Source: Helopsaltes ochotensis (Eukaryota; Chordata; Aves; Passeriformes; Locustellidae). Taken from it: DNA of 64,000 nt. The DNA lies in assembly GCA_013400155.1 (NCBI GenBank), contig VXBM01000022.1:775361-839360 (forward strand). Direction: 5' to 3'. Positions 62,428 through 64,000 of this stretch are shown in pieces. The notes beneath the pieces were generated by a model that saw nothing but the letters and a program-made list of their open reading frames with translations, was not told the DNA's origin and did not search any database. The position numbers and the translations under genes are program-made. The number at the start of each line of letters is the position of its first letter. Position 1 is the stretch's first letter.

Positions 62428-62815
62428 TGTCCTGGTTGTGGCCAGGACACAATTTTTTACTGGCATGTATCTAGCAGGGGCTGGGGCCAAGTCAAGGAGG
62501 CTATTCTGTACTACCTCCATCATTGCTGGGGGTACAGGAAAGGAGCTCTCTTCTAGGTCCTGTAAAGATGGCAAATAGCGTGGTCCAGTACTGTTTATGG
62601 TGGGGGGTTTCCATGTAAATCCTTTCTTTTCTTATACCTTTTGTTATTAATTTGTTGCTGATACTGTTGGTTTTCTTATCTCATTGCTGTTTCCAGTAAA
62701 TTGTTCTTAGATCAGTTCTTTGCCTTTTTTCCCTCCAGCTGGAGGATGGGGCAGGGAAATGGCTCATGGTTTTAGTGGGAGTACTAAATAAAAACACAAT
62801 TCCTAAACCACAACA
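62428..62815 (+). mobile_element. Short, diverged solo ERV LTR
   Basis: It begins tgtcctggttgtggccagga and ends ttcctaaaccacaaca, the TGT...ACA termini of a widespread avian ERV LTR family. Internal landmarks occur in order: cagtaaattgttcttagatca (the variant poly(A) signal and R/U5 region, ATTAAACTGTTCTTATCTC in the family), ccctccagctggaggatggg, and the terminal aaaccacaaca. At 388 bases it is shorter than I expect for the family, so U3 has probably lost sequence, and no TATA box is evident. Flanks give only an imperfect duplication (ataca on the left, atatg on the right), consistent with age. No internal retroviral sequence is present. Confidence 0.82.
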
Positions 62816-64000
62816 ATATGATAGAGATTCTTTGACTTCTGTCTTCATGATAATATAGATGGTCTGTCTTTCTCTAAAATGTAAATAGTATCTTTCGATA
62901 TGAGGGAGTTTTGTGTTGGGGTTTTTTTTGGTTTTGGGTTTGGTTGTTTTGTTTTGTTTTCTCATATACTGTTCATGTCTTCTTTAATTTGCTGGAACAA
63001 ATCTTGAAAATCTCAAGTGCTGTTTTACTTGGAGAAAATGAGTTGGTATACTAACAGGTTTTTTGTGAATGAAATATTGTTGATAAATGGTTATTTACAA
63101 GTGCAACCAGTCGACTAATCAGTGGGTTGTAAGTAGTGAATTGAAACTTGTTTTTCTTCTTCATCATATCTTTAGATCTACAGTCATCATAAGTTCCTCT
63201 TGGTGCACCCGCATTGATCTCTAGTATTGAGAGGAAATCTAAAGCAGGTCTTTAGACACCTCTCTCCTTCCAACTTGTTCTAGTTTATTTTATTGCCAAA
63301 ACCTCTCAGAGGTTTGCAAACACCCTAGATCAAGAACATATTTATAGTTTATTGCAAACAGAGGCTTTTAGGAATATATTTGCCCAGTTTGCTGTTTCTA
63401 ATCTAGTATCTTTGGTCACATGCTGTAAAGTGAAAACTCTTATTAACCAGTTGGTGCCTGACCATCTGTGTGTTGTCGTTTAATGGCAACTTACTGTTTG
63501 CAGCACAACATGATCCATCCTGGATTCACATGGGTAGAGAGATTTATATCCTCAAGAGTTAACTGCAGAATGGACAAGCTATTAACCATTCTTACTGGCT
63601 CAGTTTCTCAAAATAATAATAAATTAATGTGGAATAAATATTGCACTCCTAGTAAGCTGCTAAATTCTTCCCCAAAGAAATTTGTTAAAACTGTTCACCT
63701 TCTGAAATAGAAAAAGATGTAAGTGTTGACACAGTGTCAACAATTAAGGACTTTTTGGGTTTGAGTGGAAGGAACCATAATCATCACTGGAAACCACAGA
63801 TATTTTTTTTTAAGCACACATGAAGCAAAATGTTTTGAGTAAAATTTTGTGCATGAACTGCACATGTGACGTGCATTGGCTGCCTGGCTTATTCTGTTTC
63901 CTGCTGGTATCCTGATCATCCTCATTGTATCTGTGCCAGTTTCCACCCAGGCTCTCTCCTGAAGCTTTCCCTCCCAGGAAGCAGTCTGACAGCAGATAGG
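62816..64000. other. Unique DNA with a G/T-rich tract
   Basis: It contains a T/G low-complexity tract at 62908-62960 and a 19-bp near-palindrome at 63724-63742 (tgttgacac, one base, gtgtcaaca). The open frames 63468-63710 (plus) and 63737-63946 (minus) carry no domain. Confidence 0.5.
62908..62960. repeat. T/G-rich low-complexity tract
   Basis: T runs broken by GGGG, GG and GGG, ending in repeated gtttt units. Similar in make-up to 2110-2157 and 30927-30990. Confidence 0.8.

Noticed and set aside
1..64000. CRISPR arrays, operons, rRNA genes, microRNA hairpins, telomeric repeats, internal retroviral genes
   Set aside because: None was seen by eye. The long hairpins found do not match any microRNA seed I know, and no gag, pol or env coding sequence adjoins the LTRs.

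Overview
This window looks like AT-rich, non-coding nuclear DNA from a bird, most likely a passerine. The lineage call rests on its repeats. There are CR1 retrotransposon fragments of several ages, three LTRs that read as solo avian endogenous-retrovirus LTRs, one SINE with a tRNA-Ile-like head joined to a CR1-type tail (the architecture I associate with the songbird family TguSINE1), and one very old MIR-type SINE. There is no bacterial-style gene packing, no rRNA and no CRISPR array. A run of ten N at 53177-53186 inside a poly-T tract marks an assembly gap.

I see no complete protein gene. Nearly all open frames are short, start and stop at random, and look unlike protein. The one stretch I would defend as possible coding sequence is 8647-8781 on the minus strand: a 135-nt, phase-symmetric candidate exon with AG and GT splice dinucleotides and a protein-like reading frame. 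If it is real, most of the window is probably intron, or flank, of a large minus-strand gene. I could not name that gene.

Layout: 1-8.6 kb is unique AT-rich DNA with a CR1 3'-end fragment at 911-1056 and small simple repeats. 8.6-8.8 kb holds the candidate exon. 8.8-20.9 kb is repeat-poor and AT-rich, with two long perfect palindromes (13039-13060 and 17198-17217); this is the type of region where conserved non-coding elements are often found. 20.9-22.0 kb has an old CR1 reverse-transcriptase fragment, a CR1 tail and a GT-rich tract. 22.0-34.9 kb is mostly unique, with a pair of abutting hairpins at 33793-33845. A solo LTR lies at 34875-35887. 36-44.2 kb is unique apart from a doubtful LTR-like piece near 40.1-40.4 kb. 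A second solo LTR with a perfect 5-bp target-site duplication lies at 44262-45033. The tRNA-Ile/CR1 SINE is at 47208-47352. 48-57.8 kb has a TG microsatellite, the gap and a CpG-bearing patch near 56.7 kb. 57.9-63 kb is the most repeat-dense part: the MIR, a degraded CR1 coding-region fragment, a 46-48 bp direct repeat about 1 kb apart, and a third, short LTR.

No operon-like or pathway-level cooperation can be read here. The functional candidates are the exon, several CTCF-like motifs, the CRE/E-box patch near 56.7 kb, and the promoter potential of the two CpG-rich LTRs. I found no convincing new biological system.
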